From Glandiceps talaboti (Eukaryota > Hemichordata > Enteropneusta > Spengelidae), in the NCBI RefSeq assembly GCF_964340395.1, contig NC_135551.1:28490380-28554379 (forward strand): a DNA stretch of 64,000 bases, in the 5' to 3' direction. The position numbers and the translations under genes are program-made. The notes under the pieces are model-generated. The model saw only the letters and a list, made by a program, of their open reading frames with translations. It did no database searches and had not been told where the DNA came from. Positions 58,901 through 64,000 of the stretch are shown here, one piece after another. Positions within the stretch are counted from its first letter, which is position 1, and every line of letters begins with the position of its first letter.

Positions 58901-61167
58901 TATCATTTTATGATAGATTCCTACCTAGTGATGACGTGATCTTAGGGCTCATGATTTTAGGGCTTGCTGACATACTTACCAACGCGTCATGAATATTAAT
59001 TAGCACGCTCCGTTGAACTCTAAGGTCTATAAATGCAATGAAGGGTGTGAAATTATTGCGCATATAATAAGTAAATTGATGTAGATCTCAAACTAAATAG
59101 TGTGATAGATTACATCTCTTTTCTATATTACGTCATGAATATTAAATTGCATGATTTATTTGGCAAAGTTATTTCTTGAATTCAAGCTTTGACCTTAATG
59201 CAATATACAAATTAAGTTAAGCTTTGTAAATAGCTTTAAAATATCAATCGATCCATTTTGTTCAAAGAAACGTGCTTGGTTATCAAACTGACCAACTCAT
59301 ATTATTTAGACTATGTTAAAAGTCAGTCGAGTCCACCCCACCTTATGAAGCTGCTGTGAAGCTGCTTTTGTTAAAATGTGCATAAAGGTTTAAGGTTGTC
59401 ATAGTTATGATAGACAAAAATATGAAACCAAACCATATTAATTTAAAAAGTTAAGATGCAGTATGAATAAAATCATAAATTGATTACACCGGAATCCGCT
59501 TTTCCTGATTTTGATTGCTTCAAAATGGTATAGGTACATATTTCGCTATGAAATATGGCTAACGTACGGTAGCTTTGGATTGTAGATATCACTAATATGT
59601 TAATGAGAGTATATTTTACGACATATTGATTACAAAGTCCCTGTTAATGTTATGCGTAAGTCATCACAAACACGACATACAACAGAGCAAGGTGCATAGT
59701 ATTTGCATTCTAACCAACCTATTATGCATAACTAAATCTGACTTTCCATTACTCAAATTAAAGATGGAAGAACTGGTTGATTTGACTGGTTAAATTGTCC
59801 TCTTTAAGGGAAAGGTCAATTTAGGCTTATTTGTGCCTTCAGTAAGCTTGTATTAATAGCAGTAATCACTACAAGTGTACAAAGACTGAAAACGTCACAT
59901 GATTTTCAAAAGCGTGTATGCCAATAACATATCTTTAGTCGAAACTCTTCATTTTGTTCTATACTTCCTCCGAAATTCTAAAACTATCTCCTTTTAGAGT
60001 CAGTATTATAGTTTAAATTATAGTTCAAATGTCGTTAACCTTTTCCATTACACAACGACGGATTAATCTCTTCTGAATTTACTGAAATAGATCAAAAAAT
60101 AATCAAGCACGATTTCTCCAAACGTTTTCAGCTTTTGAAGAGCAAACAAATTGTCTGTCGGAGCAACAAATGGAAAAAATAAACTTGATTATTGCAATTT
60201 ATGATCATATATTTTCAGGTTTCGTCTTTTCAGTTATCCCCAACATCGCGATTTTTATTCAAAATAGACCTCTGAAAGATTCGTTTTGTATCATGTTGTT
60301 CTTTATTTTGCATTAAATTTGCATTAAATTGATACATCGGGTTTTCGGAGCAGAATATCTAATTCCTAATTGTGTTGGAAGCAAAGCCTATGTATTTTCA
60401 ATCCTCTGTGTGTACAGCCTTGGTAATACAACACCTTTGCTTAAGCTACAATACATACCAAACACTGACAGTCAGAACAAATAGGCTATAACTTTATACA
60501 TTAATCATTTACGTAAATATTCTGATCATTTTGCAAATAAAGCGCAGTATTTGTATTCGATGACTTGTGACATTTATAGAGCTAAAAATGCCTCTCAAAT
60601 AATCCCTTCCTATGTATACACTTTTATGACAACTTTGATGCACACAAAACTGCTTCGTCTAAATCCTTATTCATAGTATATCCTATATAGCAATTAAAGG
60701 CTATCTAAAGTCAAATTTATAGGTACAAATCGACGTAAAACCAGGGCAACAGATTTCACAGAGAGAACGCAAACGATCGTGCGTGCGACGAAGTAATCAA
60801 TTACATGTTTTATGTGTTGAGTGATTTGTCATCAAAATTCCAAATTACAAGTCAACTTATTTAAACGTTTGTATACAACTATGACTAGCTAATTGATTTC
60901 GTACACTTTTACTTTACGTCATTCTTTGTCCAAATGGCAAAGGTTAACAAGCTGATTGGGAAATGTGTATGGCTATACATAACAAATTGAAAGAAAATAC
61001 ATAATAGGAAAACTGACACTGTGTAGTTATCTGCCTATCACAGATTTTTCACTACGTATGTTACGTAAACCTTTACGTCAACCATTATTTGACAGATGAA
61101 TGGAGTGGGATAAAATGTTACATACTAGGTATTAGGCTGTTCAGCTTTTGTTCAACACAACCTTATT
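55991..61167. other. Gene-poor sequence
   Basis: It holds the second copy of the dispersed duplication (56348-56709) and a 25-bp tandem pair containing AGTAGTAAAAGTTCTATGTC (58645 and 58670). No frame above about 85 codons and no recognisable exon. Confidence 0.45.
56348..56709 (+). repeat. Dispersed duplication, copy 2
   Basis: Direct copy of 49972-50294, 6.4 kb away. It carries about 75 bp of extra sequence in the middle and lacks a block present in copy 1. Confidence 0.85.
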
Positions 61168-61173
61168 TGTCTG

Positions 61174-61218
<45 letters not shown>

Positions 61219-61259
61219 ATATCTATCTATCTATATATCTGCCTGCCCGCCTGCCTGCC

Positions 61260-61309
<50 letters not shown>

Positions 61310-61330
61310 ACTATCTATCTATCTATCTAT
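61168..61330. repeat. (CTAT)n-(CTGC)n-(CTGT)n-(CTAT)n microsatellite
   Basis: CTAT units, a short CTGC block, CTGT units and CTAT again. Confidence 0.97.
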
Positions 61331-62557
61331 TATGTTCTAAATTTAATATTAGTGTTATAAAGTACTAATAGTTGAGAAATGTTGGTACAAAGTACTAAAT
61401 AGATATGAGAAAGCAGCAAAAATGTATGGTTTACGCAATAGGTGAGTGATATATGTTTGCTTAAGGAGGCGGTTTCTAGTCTGGGTGCAAACGTTGTCTC
61501 TAACTAAACCACTGTGAGTTGAAGTGTAAATCGTAACGAAACTGTATAGGAACTAGACAAGCTGTTTCAAACTTTACACTTTCTTCCAATATTTACTGTA
61601 CTTTGAGTCGAGGTTAATATTGAAATTGTTAAGAGAGAGGGACATTGATATTTAGACGATTTTACAACATTGTAGGTAGTACTATAAAATAAACGTCGTT
61701 TATGATACTTTCTTTCCAACTATTTTCTGTCCTACTTGGATTGTTGAGCAGTGAGCAAATAGTAGTTGGTAAACCTATATGTCGAGCGAGGTGACCTCGC
61801 GTTTAACCTTATCGATTGACGTCCAAATGAATTATTACCATAGCCATACCATTACAACAGGGATTACAAATGGAAGTAACTTTAAATGTCATTGGAGCCC
61901 ATTCTATACAAAAAGGCTCTATCTCTTTGACATCTACATATGTAACAAAAAATACCATTCGATAACAATTGATAGGGAAAGACAGAATAATACAAATACT
62001 AATATGAATATATAAAAAGCGTAAATTGGCTATATTCTCGTATCCTAGTTCTCACTTGTCATTACGCATTTCTTCGTGATTAACGTTCAATTACTAAGTA
62101 GTGCCCGTGGGCATCTTTACCATTACACTCACAATTTTGTAATCTTTGTGTTAATATAGAAATCGGTTGTTCTTTGTGATTGATAGCCACTTCTCTTGTG
62201 TTCAGGCGTAGACGTGCAGTTTTCAACGTTAAGTGCTTAGCTGGGACTATAATATATCTCTGCAATATGGTACATTTACAATTGCATAGGTTAACCAATG
62301 TCTGTCGGAATCACGTCAAATTCGTTCAAGTCAATAGTATTTGCGAAATTTATGATTATCTACGGTCCAAGGATGGACGCGTATATATCATCATAGCGTA
62401 ACACATTTTTGTGACGATCAAATGGCGGTGAACACATATATCATATTGTAACTTAAAGTTGTAATATGTATCCCGGGCCATAGGCATTCATACACGGTGA
62501 CAAATGGTAAACTGTGTGATTATACCATAATGCTTAACATTGCAAAAAATCACAGTT
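61331..62557. other. Gene-free sequence
   Basis: Small frames only (up to 78 codons) without motifs. Confidence 0.4.
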
Positions 62558-62869
62558 GCACTCTAAACATGTTGACGCTTAGGACGCGTCACATGTGTTC
62601 AGTTTGGTCTGGTTTCCAGAACACATGCATTCTGTGTACTTGCTCTGAACACATACTCTGTGTTCAAAAAGTGTTACAGTGTGCCTATGCGTCAACTGCG
62701 TTCCATTGAGTTTGATTATATGTTATGTGTTCAAATAAAGACACTATATGTTCTAAAACTGAACACGAGTTCTAGTTTTCTTACTGAACACATACACTGC
62801 ATTTAAAAAGTGTTACAATTAAGCGTTCTTGTATGTGTTCAATAACTAAACACATGACATTAGAGTGTA
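62558..62869. mobile_element. MITE-like element rich in GTGTTC/GAACAC motifs
   Basis: The left end GCACTCTAAACATGT resembles the reverse complement of the right end, TACACTCTAATGTCATGT. Inside, TGTGTTCA and TGAACACA recur many times in both orientations. A segment with CTGAACACATAC and AAAAAGTGTTACA is duplicated (about 62646 and 62793). No target duplication is clear. Confidence 0.4.
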
Positions 62870-64000
62870 TTTCATTATCCCCTCGAAATCCTTTTCGTTT
62901 CAACATTTTCTTTTTTAAGTGCAGTTTACGTTAAAGCTGCACTAGCTGTCAATGTAGTATAATTGTTTTTCAATCAGGCAACCAACATCCTCTAAATCAG
63001 CTACATAATAGAAATTTGACATTGATGCCACCTACACATAACACATGAACTTGTTATTAACACAGAGCGGAATTTCGTATGCCCTGTAAATATGGACATG
63101 CCATAGCCACAGGGAAAGGCTAGTACTATAGTGATTATAACGCTTCAGTAAGCATTTTCACATCCTTAACCAACGTAGACAGGCAAGGATTACTTTAGTC
63201 TACGCACGTGCTATTTTAATTTTTACGTATATACCATGAAATCAGTTTGAAGGAATATATTACATTTGTGGTAAGTGGAATTCGAAGTTATGTATTCAAT
63301 CTGCTAAATAATCATGAGTAATTATTTCAATCTTGTTGCAGTTCAGTCATTAATTCTTCTATTAATTTAGAACGTGAATAAGGTAAGGCAGAGAGGTTTA
63401 TCGTGAATCTACTGTAAGGTTACAGTTATTTGTAATTCACGACTTAACTTTAATATGTCCTGTTTTAACAATGACACTGTAAAAAAGACATGAAAAAGAT
63501 AACCAAATTGTAGGATTTTACATAAAAAATGCATCATTGTAGCATAATTTACATGGTTCTGAGTTGTGCCTGGAACTCACTTTTCAAAACATAATGTCTA
63601 TTTAGCTCTTGTCTTAAAATATTTTGAAATTCTGAATATTAAAATGATTCAAAATATGTTACTATAACTATTGATGCGTCCATCTGCTTGACATTTCTAA
63701 TTCGATGTCTGTCTTTCCGAGTTCAGAATTAATTGATGGTTTTCATACTGACCGTAGACAGATATCGACTACGTAATGTAGTCTCTCTGTATCCAAAAAA
63801 AAGTCTCTAAAGGCATTGGTTACCAGGGGCACAACATATTGCATATCCAATTTTAATTCGTGTTCCTTTCATGCGGTTCCTTTACATACTCGTATGTGTT
63901 GTTACATGATCCTTATTAATTGCAGTGGGGTGCATAATATGAAATGGGCGTTACCTGAGGTTTCAAGAATTAACTATTTTACATATTTCAAAATGTGAAG
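62870..64000. other. Right edge, gene-free sequence
   Basis: AT-rich; no gene, RNA or strong repeat seen. Confidence 0.4.

Overview
The window is AT-rich, intron-dense nuclear DNA of an invertebrate animal. It contains two leucine-rich-repeat G-protein-coupled receptors of the relaxin-receptor / GRL101 type (LGR type C), one complete and one cut by the window edge. Short GT-AG exons, abundant tetranucleotide microsatellites and several decayed CR1/L2-like LINEs fit a marine bilaterian such as a lophotrochozoan, ambulacrarian or cephalochordate. I cannot name the species from the sequence alone.

Layout. At 1-3179 (+) are the last two coding exons of receptor 1; its 7TM exon lies left of the window. 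A LINE relic at about 4092-11429 is split by a 5,042-bp tandem array (5008-10049) of exactly 97 units of 52 bp. Reading across the array shows that the 52-bp unit is itself a piece of the LINE ORF2, so the satellite was born inside the retroelement. From 11430 to 19894 there is a ~147-bp tandem repeat, a GC-richer decayed segment, a ~1.16-kb element with terminal inverted repeats, and plain AT-rich sequence. Receptor 2 occupies 19895-41899 (-) and I could assemble it completely: 21 coding exons, 2,739 nt, 912 residues. Its order is signal peptide, one LDLa module, an acidic linker, an LRR N-cap, 14 LRR exons of exactly 72 nt each, a hinge with the seven-helix domain on two exons, and a short tail. 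A TATA box and initiator lie just upstream. Its introns hold microsatellites, minisatellites, a fold-back element, a tRNA-like sequence and LINE 3' ends. From 42010 to 64000 I recognise no conserved gene; there are microsatellites, a ~330-bp dispersed duplication (49972-50294 and 56348-56709), a MITE-like element near the right end and one weak small ORF.

The two receptors are convergent (tail to tail) paralogues. Their last two exons have the same phases and matching sequence, including the TM7 motif. The DNA between their 3' ends is where the LINE and its satellite expanded. The most unusual signal is this LINE-derived satellite, with its unvarying unit length and a 26-unit higher-order repeat.
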